This document shows positions 39,701 to 48,929 of a stretch of 64,000 nt of DNA, piece by piece (the first letter of the stretch is position 1; each line of letters opens with the position of its first letter). The notes beneath the pieces were generated by a model, which was not told the DNA's origin, made no database searches, and saw only the letters and a program-made list of their open reading frames with translations. The position numbers were made by a program, and so were the translations under genes. The stretch is from positions 124,001-188,000 of the forward strand of contig JAZGTN010000121.1 of NCBI GenBank assembly GCA_037783415.1. The letters are read 5' to 3'. The DNA comes from Leptasterias polaris. Taxonomy: Eukaryota > Echinodermata > Asteroidea > Forcipulatida > Asteriidae.

Positions 39701-42692
39701 GATTAGCAACCCTCTATACCCTCACAGTATCCATTTACTAATTATTGTAATTCTTGCTCAAAAGTTTGTGATGCTCAGCCACCAGATCTTGAGTCTGATG
39801 GACTTGACCGTTCGGCTAGAACGAACCCATTCGGTTCTGGATGGTGATCACTTACAGCAAAGGGAACATTGACTGACATGAAGGAATCGGACTCGGGTCC
39901 GACGGACATTCCTGGCTCAAAGAAGTAGCTGTACACCGGCTTATTGGAGATGGTACTGTTGCTGTTTATTGTCAAGTTCTGTCGATGCATCTCAAGCCTG
40001 AAAGAAACCATAAATATTTGTGAAACAACGCATTATTATAATTTTTTTTTTTTTGTATCCTCTTGTGATGTGGCTTTCGGATTGTTTTCGTCTATAATGG
40101 CATTTGGAAAACTAGACAGTAATTTAGTTTCCTTTTTTTTAATTCTTCAGGTGTGCCATATTGTCCTGTCTTTGGAATTTATACTGTATTGTATGTGTAA
40201 TCTGCTGTTTATATTTTTATGTCTCTTGCCTTTTGAATTTTATGTATATTTTAATGAAGTAATTGTGACGTTTTTAACTGTGAAGAAATTATTAAATGAA
40301 ATAAATGGAATGTACAGACAGGTCATATTGCCTTATATTCAAGTCTCATATAAAAATGACAAGGAACCGAAAACAATTGGACCAAAGTAACGACCATCTA
40401 TATGTCCCGCCTCCTAGTCATTGAAAAAGTCTAGAGCAAACCCAGATTTCTCACCTGTATACATAGGGACCTTTTTGGACCACACTTGCTTTAGCACCAG
40501 TCAGTACCTCATCTGAGTTTACAACATCAAAGAAGTGGAATCTCCAGTAGATGATGAAAGGAGGTTTCTCCCAGATGCTGTACACCAGAGATGAAGGCTC
40601 TAATACCATGAGCTACAAGGTTTAAACAAAAACAACTTCACTATACAACCCTACACACCTTTTAAAGAGAAAGGGAAGTGACCGATTCAATTTTGTGATG
40701 TACTCATTTTCCAATAGATAGAATCTTCATGTGAGTGGGGAAAAAATTACAAGTTTCTAATTTCACATTAAAATGGTGTAAATTGCCATTGCATTCGATA
40801 CCCGCCCAGTGCAAAAATTGTCAACATCCAAAACATCTGATGACATCATTCTGAGAAAAATGGGTTACAATATTTTCGTACAGGGATGTTTTGGTTCATA
40901 ACTGACTTTTTGTGAGGGAAATTTGAAACATGACGTCATTGTAATTCAACAACTAACGGATTTTTCGACAGTCAAAATGTCACACTCAATTGGCTGTTTT
41001 GATTAAATTTTATTGAAAGTCAGGACTGAACCAAAACATCCCCATACAAAATGTTGAGGTCCATTTTTCTCAGAATGATGTCATCAAATGTTTTGGTTGT
41101 TGAATTTTTTTGCAATGGAAGGGTATTGAATAAAATGGCAATTTACGTAATTTTAACCCTTTCAGCCCCAAGTTCTTTTGACATAAACAACTGCTGGAGC
41201 CCACGTTCTTTGACCACTCAAGCGTGAAGCACACTTCCTGACACAACAGGAAGCTGGTGTTCAAAGTTTGATTTTACAAACTCTGTTATTACCTTGAAGA
41301 TTTTGTTTTAGAGCATAATGAGTAATAAAAATTGTCTTACTTATTGAATTTCCTTTCATATAATTCAAAAATCATTGAAATCAGCCAAAAAATTTCCAAG
41401 TTCTTGGTCTTTGCTTCCTCAGTGTGTTCTGAAAACCCAAACACTTTTTTGCACACAACCTTATGGCGCTCCATAGGTGTTTGGCATTTCGGATCTTTCT
41501 ACTCTAATTTGAAACGGTTGCAAAATAACAACCCTATCTTTCTCTTTCTCTTTCCAATGATGGTACGCTTGGGTATGGAGGGAACATGGACAAAACTACA
41601 GCTTTTTAACAAATGTCCTTTGTGCCCAGGCTTGAGTGCTTTGTTGTGTGTTGTGTGTCGACTATAGTCGCCCTTGCTGAAGCAGGGTATAGTGCACAGT
41701 CGACTATAGTTCACCTATGGCCCCTTGGGGCTGAAAGGGTTAAGGTTAGGTTAGAGACTTGTAATTTTGTCCCCACTCACATGAGTACTCTAGCTATGAG
41801 AAATTGAGTACAAAACAAAATTGAATTGGTTACTTCTCTTCCTCTATATAGGCCTTTACCCAAGAACCCATTGACATCCAAGACCTATACACCAAACGTT
41901 TTACCCCATGCAGGCAAGTGCTGCGTGCCGCAAAGTCCGCTGGCAGCCCAAGGTTTTGTACACTAACATGGAAAAACCATCGTCATTTTACTTGTTTATG
42001 TGAAATAGGCATCTTGCTCAACGATTCACTGACAATATCCCCGACAGGACCGTATTGCATAATGATGTGGAACACACTTAATAAATATTTGCAACTGAAC
42101 AGGTGGCTTGGCTTTTGAGTTAAGCAAAAGTATTACAAACTGAAACAATGTATAACAAACTGCAGAGGATTAATATTTAGAGTAATTGGGTCTCAAAAAG
42201 GAGTGCAAATTATTCACCCAGAACAGGGCTGGAAAGTGTCTAGGGCTAACATTAAATAATGAAAAGGATCGTCAGATTTTTTGTTCACTGTTTGCAAAAA
42301 AAGTACTTTTCAAGCCAAAAATAAAATAGGGCCTCCAAAAGACGCCCGGACGCAGTGCTGGCTAATACCTTGCTTCCGAACAAAGATATTGACAAAATAG
42401 GGAGACCGCCAACATTAAGACTAGATAGCTCAGTTAACCTGGAGGTCACAGGTTCAAGCCCCGCTCTAGTCAATTTTTCTTTGTTCAACCCTAAATTATT
42501 TCAAATTTACCCAGTCGATGTCCCTTAAGGTTTTTTACTTGATACAGTCAATTTATGTGTACATTTTGTTGTTACCTTTGTCATGAGCGAGTGTTTGACA
42601 GCATTCCATATTACAGGTACGAAAGCTCCTCCAAATACAGCCACGAGTATTCCTGTAGCTATACAGGCAAAGTGTGTCTTGGTCCCAGCCAT
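27706..42692 (-). CDS. CD36-family scavenger receptor, LIMP2-like (gene A), complete, 12 coding exons
   Basis: Joining 42692-42576, 40612-40455, 39997-39856, 38743-38537, 37744-37603, 35988-35919, 34874-34693, 33572-33454, 32165-32092, 30757-30706, 28223-28047 and 27756-27706 gives 1491 nt in phase (496 residues plus stop), the usual family size. All introns are GT-AG. The protein has a short N-terminal tail, a membrane segment at about 8-30, a large lumenal or extracellular domain, a second membrane segment at about 439-467, a basic stop-transfer RKRRK and a short cytoplasmic tail. Family marks include QKGPYVYR (85-92), MINGTD (251-256), LCRSMPF (277-283), PSG(Q)M with DKC (328-337) and GVPTSISNPHF (340-350). 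N-glycosylation sites are N99, N105, N210, N253 and N308. The tail holds ERQPLL (476-481), a [DE]XXXL[LI] lysosomal sorting motif like that of LIMP2. The family binds lipids, lipoproteins or lysosomal cargo; the ligand here is unknown. Gene B upstream is a tandem paralogue. Confidence 0.93.
28047..28223 (-). CDS. Gene A exon 11
   Basis: Residues 422-480: a membrane-proximal segment, the second membrane helix (about 439-467), RKRRK and SLERQPL. Donor CCATTG|GTAAGT. The sorting motif is completed only after splicing to exon 12. Confidence 0.92.
28224..29759. other. Gene A intron 10, right part, with no other gene seen
   Basis: AT-rich intronic DNA between exon 11 and a MITE. No exon-like segment, tandem repeat or clear element was recognised. 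Confidence 0.5.
29760..30065 (-). mobile_element. MITE with TAGACCTTTC ends, copy 2 (inverted relative to copy 1)
   Basis: Begins TAGACCTTTCC and ends GAAAGGTCT. It is the reverse complement of 26283-26566 with about 20 bp more, including CCGGTTGGCATGGACGG and CCAACCTCGGTTGG. It lies in intron 10 of gene A. Confidence 0.8.
30066..30430 (+). mobile_element. 3' end of a non-LTR retrotransposon with (AATTG)8 tail
   Basis: The sequence CATGCTGGCATGATGAATAA followed by (AATTG)8 at 30391-30430 is the typical 3' end of a CR1/L2-type LINE. Upstream, CCCATAGAGGGCTGCA and GATTTGACC echo the end of the reverse-transcriptase remnant at 61575-61615. It is probably a heavily 5'-truncated copy. Confidence 0.6.
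30706..30757 (-). CDS. Gene A exon 10
   Basis: Last base of R404 to Q421, reading DMKSITPVYFPMVWFEQ, the family's P.FW.E stretch before the membrane-proximal region. Length 52 nt, identical to gene B. Confidence 0.92.
30988..31757. mobile_element. Non-autonomous piggyBac-like element
   Basis: Perfect 14-bp terminal inverted repeats CACTTTGACTGCTG (30992-31005) and CAGCAGTCAAAGTG (31740-31753) are flanked by TTAA at 30988 and 31754. Inside the right end are two palindromes, CCCGAGTATTCTCGGG (31677-31692) and CCCGAGAATACTCGGG (31722-31737), each followed by CTCAGCA. Inside the left end is a doubled CCCTCCCCA motif. The minus strand carries an acidic transposase-like N-terminus (31271-31488), and the rest of the transposase is missing. 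It sits in intron 9 of gene A. Confidence 0.85.
31271..31488 (-). pseudogene. Remnant of piggyBac-like transposase N-terminus
   Basis: From ATGGCGGCGCC at 31488 the frame shifts by one near 31475 into a 60-residue stretch rich in D, E and S (DSEVSEFDGNDHSDN...), ending at a stop near 31271. Acidic, serine-rich N-termini are usual in piggyBac transposases, and the position inside TTAA-flanked inverted repeats supports this reading. No catalytic domain remains, so it cannot be active alone. Confidence 0.55.
31800..31995 (-). mobile_element. Fragment of the tRNA-derived SINE body
   Basis: CCCTTACAAGGTGCCATATAAGTGGGTCTCATAATTAAAC matches in pattern the SINE body at 51255-51320 and, inverted, at 55820-55870. 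No tRNA-like head remains, so the strand is provisional. Confidence 0.45.
32092..32165 (-). CDS. Gene A exon 9
   Basis: Residues 380-403 and two bases of R404, reading ILGVTFELKFRLQLN. The acceptor is TTGCAG at 32166. Length 74 nt, identical to gene B. Confidence 0.9.
32575..32815. mobile_element. MITE with GGGCCC ends, degenerate copy
   Basis: The ends AGGCCCAGTTTCATGGCTCT and AGAGCCATGAAAATGGGCCCT are inverted repeats of each other with a few mismatches. It is the same family as 52355-52607 and 63359-63609. It lies in intron 8 of gene A. Confidence 0.75.
33454..33572 (-). CDS. Gene A exon 8
   Basis: Residues 340-379, with the family segment GVPTSISNPHFLYGD and DPAKHKNYFSVQP. Its acceptor and first ~17 coding bases resemble the adjoining minisatellite units at 33573-34110. 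Confidence 0.93.
33573..34110. repeat. ~87-bp minisatellite derived from the exon 8 splice-acceptor region
   Basis: About six units, each with GTTGATGTTAGTTGATGATAAAGG, then a stretch like TATTGAAGAAGGAACTCCTGAGG. The last part matches the antisense of the intron 7/exon 8 junction (CTCAG|GGGTCCCTACTTCAATATC). Junction-like points fall near 33573 (true), 33659, 33746, 33832, 33921, 34008 and 34094. Several copies keep CAG and so look like splice acceptors. Confidence 0.8.
34693..34874 (-). CDS. Gene A exon 7
   Basis: End of R279 to the first base of G340. Contains SMPFVFDREKSIRGVPL and three cysteines at 319, 326 and 337. The first two occupy the places of the family's short-range disulfide, and the third that of the partner of Cys278. 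Confidence 0.93.
34875..35918. repeat. Intron 6 of gene A with ~117-bp tandem repeat
   Basis: From about 35325 to 35770 four copies of a ~117-bp unit occur, marked by CTACTGTCTGACCATTCAAC, TTTTGAATGATTGATAAACT and CTACACAGTGGACAGTCA. Two diverged copies occur in intron 4 at 38016-38235. Next to exon 6, GGTTGGTCAACTCACT near 35859 also recurs beside exon 4 near 38420. Confidence 0.8.
35919..35988 (-). CDS. Gene A exon 6
   Basis: Residues 256 (last two bases) to 278, plus two bases of R279. Reads GVMFHSFVTEEDTLHLF and ends QPNLC. Cys278 matches the conserved cysteine of the LCRS motif. Length 70 nt, identical to gene B. Confidence 0.93.
35989..37602. other. Gene A intron 5 with low-complexity DNA and unclassified repeats
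   Basis: Contains a run of 10 G near 36062, purine-rich repeats of the GGGGTGGGGGACT type (36140-36230), a T-rich tract near 37249-37260 and a G-rich stretch near 37370-37430. The part at 36520-37010 ends in a sequence that looks like a LINE 3' end, but no protein segment supports that. Confidence 0.4.
37603..37744 (-). CDS. Gene A exon 5
   Basis: Residues 209-255 plus the first base of D256. Contains QNGS, FTVFTGED and WWHTPYANMINGT. The position just before NMINGTD, a cysteine in human CD36 (Cys243), is alanine here. Length 142 nt, the same as in gene B. Confidence 0.93.
38016..38235. repeat. Diverged copies of the intron 6 tandem repeat in intron 4
   Basis: Two units carry CTCCTACTGT, CAAACTATGCCAGCATGCAA and GATATCATG, matching the ~117-bp repeat of intron 6 with many substitutions. 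Confidence 0.65.
38537..38743 (-). CDS. Gene A exon 4
   Basis: Residues 140-208, phase 0 to 0, ending GEFGFLVD. It is the longest coding exon and lies in the predicted apical part of the ectodomain (TIAHLLKSLP and following helices). The matching exon of gene B lies outside the window. Confidence 0.92.
38800..39300. mobile_element. Possible degenerate repeat in intron 3 of gene A
   Basis: Contains a palindrome TTTCCCAGGAAACTCCTGGGAAA-like stretch near 38870-38893 and repeats of TTTTCCTGGG (38937, 39080). The layout suggests an inverted-repeat element, but clear ends were not found. Confidence 0.3.
39856..39997 (-). CDS. Gene A exon 3
   Basis: One base completing R92, then residues 93-139. 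Contains the sequons at N99 and N105 and the segment PVYSYFFEPGMS. Donor TTTGCT|GTAAGT. Confidence 0.92.
40455..40612 (-). CDS. Gene A exon 2
   Basis: Residues 40-92, phase 0 to 2. It carries the juxtamembrane LEPSSLVYSIWEKPP segment, FFDVVNSDEVLTG and the family signature QKGPYVYR, with R92 split across the intron. Confidence 0.92.
40779..41145. mobile_element. Foldback element with ~120-bp inverted arms
   Basis: The left arm (40779-40900) starts TAAATTGCCATT and includes ACATCTGATGACATCATTCT. The right arm (41022-41145) is its imperfect reverse complement, ending AATGGCAATTTA. A ~120-bp loop separates them. It lies in intron 1 of gene A and would fold into a long hairpin in the transcript. 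No frame of note. Confidence 0.85.
41153..41743. mobile_element. TTAA-flanked MITE (CCCTTTCAGCCCC family), copy 1
   Basis: TTAA at 41153 and 41740 flank inverted repeats CCCTTTCAGCCCCAAG (41157) and CTTGGGGCTGAAAGGG (ending 41739). The 583-bp interior holds GTCGACTATAGTCG and a partly inverted second copy. A diverged relative lies at 48930-49570. The TTAA target and CCC ends fit a piggyBac-mobilised element. Confidence 0.85.
42363..42530 (+). mobile_element. Retroposon with a central, partly deleted tRNA-like sequence, copy 1
   Basis: GACTAGATAGCTCAGTT (42419) and GGTTCAAGCCCCGCTCTAGTC (ending 42471) form the two ends of a tRNA-like body from which most of the anticodon arm is lost. Flanks on both sides (ATTGACAAAATAGGGAGA before, CAATTTTTCTTTG after) match the element at 49048-49244. 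Confidence 0.65.
42576..42692 (-). CDS. Gene A exon 1 (coding part)
   Basis: Encodes residues 1-39: MAGTKTHF, then the first membrane segment with the family-typical AVFGGAFVPV, ending at LMTK in phase 0. Donor AAAG|GTAAC. The exon seems to begin at 42712 after TTTTGTAG, so an upstream non-coding exon is likely but was not found. The frame stays open upstream of that site, so an unspliced 5' leader is also possible. Confidence 0.9.
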
Positions 42693-42712
42693 AAGGACTG
42701 GGTACTTGTCTC

Positions 42713-44147
42713 CTACAAAACAAAGGTCACACAATTTTAAATTATATTCCTTACTCACCAGAAGGATTATTTTTCTGAATTTACAGAATACTTTTTCCTT
42801 TCGAGAATATTGTTGTCATGATGAAACAAGGTCTATTGCAAACACCCCCAGGTTGATAAATGCACTGCACAACGGTTGAAAGGCACTTTGGGAAGGAAAT
42901 GTCAATACTGTACCTTTTTTTTCCCACAATGCCTTCCCACCATTGTGTGCATATAATCAGCCAAGCAGTGTTTACGATATACCTTATGACTAAACCAAGG
43001 AAAGACAAGAAATGCCCTCATAAACTGCACCATGATCTCTTTTTCTTTTTCAATAAACTGTGGTTTGATCCGTCACTGTGAATCAGCTCACAGTGCGCTT
43101 CAGTAAACATCATCATCATGCATGCCTGAAATGTGTCAGTATTGGCTTGGAGATTCTTCGTAAAATTACACCAACCAATTCGAGCCAGCATGAAATCTTT
43201 TGTATACGTACTGTCGTACTCGCCACAACTGTGTAATATAGGTTAGTGTAAAAACTTCAGCAAAAACTGCAAGCTTTCATTAAAAAAGGTCATGTAATTT
43301 TCAGTCCCTGATGCTACATGTATGTTATGTGGGTGTGCATGGGCGCGCGTATGGGGACTCCTTGGTTAATAGAAGCAGATGGGTTGATTTTCCCAAAATA
43401 TCCCTACTGCTTTGCCCCAATTTGGGAGGGCATGCAGTTGCCCTCCTTGCTCCCGACCCAAGAGGCCGAGGTCACTCACATTGATTGTTGCTCCAGATAG
43501 ACCTTATCAATCACGAGTCATTTAATTTTCAAAAAGAACCTTGGGGGAAAACATACACACACTCAAATAACTATAAAATAGACCTTCACTGTATGTATGT
43601 TTATTCATCCCTCCTAATATGAATCAATATGAGGGTTACACTAATTTTTCCAGATTATGAGAAAATTATATAAGGCACGTACAAGGCTTCTTTAGGCCTT
43701 CTTTCTTTTCTAGAATGCTCAGCTGACAGTTGATATCATCGTGAATTGTGAATTGAAATAGTGTTTGTTAAAAAAATTTGGGTGGGCACAACACATATTT
43801 ATGACCCTGACAGAATGACATATTTTTCGTAGAAAAGGCCTATAAAATACCACAACATTTTGCTTTTACAAGTACAACTAACCGGTGGTGCCTTACCAGC
43901 TTACCTGTCTCAAAGTTTTGATCAACGAAGATTGAGACTCAATGTTTGGCAAGTAGAAAATGTAACTTTGTATCTAGAGATTGTTTACATTGCACGCAGA
44001 GTGACGTAAAAGATATGCCACGATTTCAGGATTGCGCGTATACAGGAGCTCCTAACAGTGATATACACATTATTGTAATGAATTAATCGCTCAAACAAAA
44101 GCCCAACTTGTGTGCGCTTGGCCACACAAGTGGGGCTACTTGAAAGG
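42713..44147. other. Upstream region of gene A with no promoter located
   Basis: This stretch should contain, or lead to, the 5' non-coding exon and promoter of gene A. No TATA box, initiator or CpG island can be named with confidence. A weak frame at 43318-43500 has no recognised family. Confidence 0.4.
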
Positions 44148-44496
44148 GTGTCATGGCCGAGTGGTTAAGAGCATCGGATTCAAGTTCTGGTGGTTTAGTC
44201 ATCGGGGTGTGGGTTCGAATCTCGGTCATGACGCTTGTGTCCTTGAGCAAGACACTTTGCTATAATTGCTTCTCTTCACCCAGGGGTATAAATGGGTACC
44301 TGCAAGGGTAGAGGTTGATATTGTGTTTCAAAAAGCCTTCGGAGCGCCACGGCAGCCCAGGGCTGTATACTCCCCAGGGAGCTGAGAAAGATTGTTATTG
44401 GCCCAATGACCAGGGCACTAATGTAAAGCGCATTGAGAATTAAGTGTTAATTACTATATGCGCTATATAAATCGAAAAATTATTATTATTATTATA
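44148..44496 (+). mobile_element. tRNA-derived SINE, full length, class II (Leu/Ser-like) head
   Basis: The head starts GTGTCATGGCCGAGTGG. An A box (TGGCCGAGTGG, 44155) and B box (GGTTCGAATCT, 44212) are present, and GTGTCAT pairs with ATGACGC as an acceptor stem. The body continues TCCTTGAGCAAGACACTT and ends GCGCTATATAAATCG with an (ATT)n tail. Related copies are at 44749-45075, 50717-51372, 55729-56131, 59013-59217 and 62094-62470. Confidence 0.9.
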
Positions 44497-44748
44497 ACCG
44501 AGACCGAGAGTCATACGTCATGACAATATTTCAACCTATTATTTGGCACCAGGCATTGGCAATGGCAGTGGTGGGGTCTGAGTGTGACTGTCACTGTCAG
44601 AGTGCAACCTCATGACCTGGGCTGGACAGTCTCACAATTTACTATGACCATAGCTCCATGCATGGACTATAGCTCCATGCTATGATCAACTGAGTATGAC
44701 TATGACCGAGTATGACAATACAAAAAATACAATTGTTCACATAATTAT

Positions 44749-45075
44749 GATAATAATAATAATAATACTTGGTTCTTATATAGCGCTTTATCACATCCCT
44801 AGGGGCGTATCAAAGCGCTCAGTATTTTTTTCCTGCAAGGTATGTGGAGCTACGTTTTGAAGTATGAGACCTATTCCTTTACATAGCACCATGTAATGGT
44901 TTACAACAAGGTGCTGTGGCGCAATATGCAGCCAATCAAACCAGGAACACCAGGGCAAACCCCTTCTCTTTTCGATAAGTGCACTGGGTTCTTTTACGTG
45001 CATTACACAACACACGGGACCAACGTCTTTTACGTCCCATCCGAAGGACGAAGCAATAATGGTTAAGTGTCTTGC
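44749..45075 (-). mobile_element. tRNA-derived SINE, inverted, head missing
   Basis: Begins with (AAT)n, then TTCTTATATAGCGCTTTATC, the reverse complement of the SINE 3' end. It runs to AAGTGTCTTGCTTAATGACAC, where the tRNA-like head should follow but is absent. Confidence 0.75.
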
Positions 45076-45235
45076 TTAATGACACTTGCAAAGTGTCTTG
45101 CGAATGACGACAGTCTCAGTCTCAGCATCACATAGACCGTTAATATGCTAATTTTGCCATACACGCGTGAAAAAATGGCATACGCGCGCGCGTCCATAAA
45201 AATGGTCTCACACAACGAAACCGCACACACAATGA

Positions 45236-45288
45236 GTATATATCAAAGATAGTATAGCGCCGTAGGCGCGATCTTTGGTATATATATA
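45236..45288. repeat. Hairpin-forming inverted repeat with AT-rich arms
   Basis: TATATATCAAAGAT (45236) and ATCTTTGGTATATATA (45271) can pair around CGCCGTAGGCG. It lies among GCGCGC-rich DNA upstream of gene A. Confidence 0.7.
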
Positions 45289-45603
45289 TATATACGACGT
45301 GGACACAAACCTTTTCCGAGCTACAGAAACCAGCACGAACACTCGCTCTCAGACAGCACTCATAAAGTCATATCAAGTATAGAAGTTATCCATCTGAAAT
45401 CCTCATAAAGTCATAAAACAACCAGGCGGTGGTTTTACTTTTTTATAGTTTGGGTGACCTTCTTGACAATAACACATTTCGTAATCTTCTCGAATCACCT
45501 CTGCCTCTCTGTGTGTGGGTCCACCCCGGCCATGCAAAGTTCAACAACACAATTTAAAACAATAGAGGGCGCTGACGGCTCTGGTTGTGGTCCACCACCA
45601 CGT

Positions 45604-45660
45604 GGGCGCACCACTGATCTCTATAATTATACAGTATATAGAGATCAGTGGGGCGCACCC
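45604..45660. repeat. Strong hairpin with 14-bp perfect arms
   Basis: CACTGATCTCTATA (45612-45625) and TATAGAGATCAGTG (45637-45650) pair perfectly around an 11-base loop. The pairing extends imperfectly through GGGCGCAC and GGGCGCACC on the two sides. Confidence 0.85.
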
Positions 45661-48600
45661 CTCTAAATAATCTCCCATAGGAACTAATGCTAAATGATAA
45701 TTATTCAAAAATACTCAAAAAATCGTGTAAGTCTCTCAGCCTCTTGAAAACCAATCAGACATATTTCCGGACAACTAAACTTCAGAATTCTTTTCAATTT
45801 TTGGCAGGTCAGCCGTTTGGAATTTTTGCTAACTACCCCAGAAGAAAAAAACACGATTTTTTTTTTTTTCCAAAACCGACTTGCTGCCAGTTTTCGTGAA
45901 GCACTTCTCCACTTCCCCGGTCAAATAGGGCCAACTTTAACGCCTAAATTTATCAAGTCTCCTCAAAAGTGGAAGCGCAGAGCCCACAGACTGTGATAAA
46001 TTGTCATTAGTACACAATCTATTGCAATTTTTTCCCATTTAAACAAAGTTGAGGGCATACTAATTATGGTAAGTTTGACACATGAATTTTTGCCCATTTA
46101 GTGTAGTGCACAAAGAGCCCTATAAAAGATGTGGTCAAGACATTCTATGTCTGTGGTGGTTGTATCCTTTGTGGTGACAAACAGCCATTGGAGTCGGACA
46201 TATAATAATGCACTTAAAAAAAATAAAAAATCAAAACAAAACAAAACAAGAAAAAACTAAACAAAACATACACACACAAAAGAGTGCAATGACCTCCAAT
46301 CATGGACCCCTTTGTTCAACCCTTTGACCTGACAAAAGTGGACCCCATTGTCTTCCATATGATAGCAATCATGCACCTATTGTCCCTTTTGTTGTAAATC
46401 CTCGTTTTGAATGTCACTGCAAACTCATCCAAAGACGAACACAAATGCATTGTACTTAACCATCCTCCCACACACTTGGTACACAATATTCCTTGTGGAG
46501 CATCCTAGTCTTTAGAATTCCCCTAAGGGGGGGAACCTTTGTTTTCTAATATATTTTTGTCCTCAGCCTCCACGAGGTAACAAAATATTCAAAAATTAAA
46601 TTAACAAATAAACACAAACTTGCGTGATGTTCAGCTTCCAATAAAAAACAAAACAGAATCAAATGAAGTTTCTGGACTCGAGTACAATCCTTTTATATTA
46701 TTGTTCCATGGTATTTTTCCCTTCAGTTTAAATCAGTTTACAATTGACATCATGATGAAATAATGATTTAAAATAACTTTTGTGGTAATGTTTACCCCAT
46801 CAGCCCCAGGAACCTGAGGGTTACGAATTATGATTATTTCATAACTAATGTTCCCCTACTTAAACACAAAAGGTATAAAGGGCAAGTCAACCACTTTGCA
46901 TCCGTCATGTTACCAATTTTTCTAATGGTTGTACCTAAAACCACCCAAGAGTGCTTCAACATGTAAATGAGCGTCTTTTTCATTTTAGGTTTTTAATTAT
47001 TCTTTTAAAAATCAACTTCTTAAAATTTCCATCAAAAATAGTTACCTTTTCCATCCATTTTGCGAATGAAATTTTGAGAGCTAAAAAAAAACTATAATAA
47101 ATTCAATTTATTTTCAGTGTACAAGCCTGCAATGTCTATTTACATGTTGAAATATTTCTGGATGGTTTCAGGTATACTTAAAAAAACACCATTACAACCA
47201 TTAGGCTTTTTCAGGTAAGGTGGACACTATCAGAGGATCAACAATGAATTAGACCCGATCCCTTCTGTTAAGTCACAGCCAAACAGCTGTTTCAAAGCCC
47301 TTGAAAATGCTTTAAGTTCACCACAATATGTGATGAATTTGATTTTTGCTACTTTTCAATAACAAATCATGAACAGTTAGAATACTACCATCTTTTGAAC
47401 AAATATCTCTAAAAATTTTGGAACTCCTTCATCCTTCCAAGAACGGTAAAATATAACTTTTTACTTTTTCTGCTTTATTTTATTTTATTATTTTTTTTAA
47501 AGGCAAAATAAAAAACATAGAATGATTGTAATCATTGTAATGAATTTTGTAATGAGCCAAATCAGTATTTTTCTTATATTAGTCATAATGCCCACTTACA
47601 AAAAACAAATAAGTCTTAATATTTAGTGCAACCAGCTATTTAAATAACACACAAGTAAAGCAGCAATAAACAAGCATTTTGGTCAAAACCACAGTTGGAT
47701 GGTATTTTAATGGGCAGAGAGAAGGAGATATTCTACTGAAAGCAAAAGGAGTAATACAAAAACATTAACCCATACAAAATCCTACGGCTGCTAACATACT
47801 GATCAATGATCACACTTTAATGCACCTACATCAAAATAACATTAACCATGCGTCACAACATGATAAAGTTTTCAGTTGCAGTATTTTGGATGTCATTCCC
47901 AGTGTTATTATGGTAATTCATTACTACGCAGTGCACATTAATTTTTATACGATACCCATTTTAGACAAATGCCTATGCAGGCTTACTCGCACCATACCTT
48001 TGCATTTAAATGACTAACAAAATGGCAGACATTGGACATGTATGTAGTATTCATGCATGCTGTCAGTGTACTGTAAAGAACTTGATAAGCATTACATGAA
48101 GTAAACTTCAAAAGGTTTAAAACAAAGATTTGTACAATTTGTACACTGCAAATATATTTATCTTTAAAAGAAATACAAAAAGTAAATTTCAAGAGAAACT
48201 TCAAATCTCACCTGTTCAAACAACCATACTCACACAATCCACAGTCCTAATTTGTTTTTCCTCCTCAAGCGCCTTTTTAGGCGAATACAGGCGCAATACT
48301 AAGTTTTCTTTATTACAATTATTATTATTTAATGTACTGCTAAAGCACAGTTTAACCATCTTTGATGTCAAACAATGGAAATGTACACACATGTATACGC
48401 TGCGCACAACTCTCAGTCAATGATAGCTCTTCATTGACCTCAGAGAGGGGACTCTTTTGAGCTTGTGAAGTCATATGCAATAGGTCTTTAGACCTCACCT
48501 TTGGCTTGGTCCATTAACAGTGGTCAGCAACCAACCCGGTCATTACCATGCATTGAAGTCCCCAGATCCTCCCTTAACAGCAAAGTTTGACATGACAAAT

Positions 48601-48929
48601 AAAAAAAACATAAAAACAACTTACAACAGCATTTGATTTATAAAATATCCTCTTGTAAGTTCGTTTAAAAAAAATTCTCTTTAAAGTCAAAGGCAGATAG
48701 AAGTTGCTATGCAATTTATAAATATTACACATTATTGGTTGACAATTATAGCCTTGATTATAACAATGGCTTGATTAAATACACATTCTAAAATCAAAAA
48801 CCCCACTAAAACCTTTGCTATAACGCCACGTCAGTAAAAACTTTGTATCTGGATTTTGCAAAGGCCAATTTTGTAAACTCAATTATCATCCTAAAGATGT
48901 TGATATGAAGCAACATAAACAATTAAAAT
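45661..48929. other. Intergenic DNA between genes A and B with no gene seen
   Basis: AT-rich. An imperfect inverted repeat at about 46922-47210 (CTAATGGTTGT and TTCAACATGTAAAT paired with their complements) suggests an old foldback element. Nothing else was recognised. Confidence 0.5.

Noticed and set aside
39944..40390. 148-codon plus-strand frame as a membrane protein
   Set aside because: It overlaps exon 3 of gene A antisense and then runs through T-rich DNA; the hydrophobic residues come from TTT and similar codons. No conserved motif.
41332..41667. 111-codon plus-strand frame
   Set aside because: It lies inside a TTAA-flanked MITE and is not kept in the related copy at 48930-49570.
44148..44232. 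Functional tRNA-Leu or tRNA-Ser gene
   Set aside because: A and B boxes and an acceptor stem are present, but a SINE body and (ATT)n tail follow, and related copies are scattered in the window.
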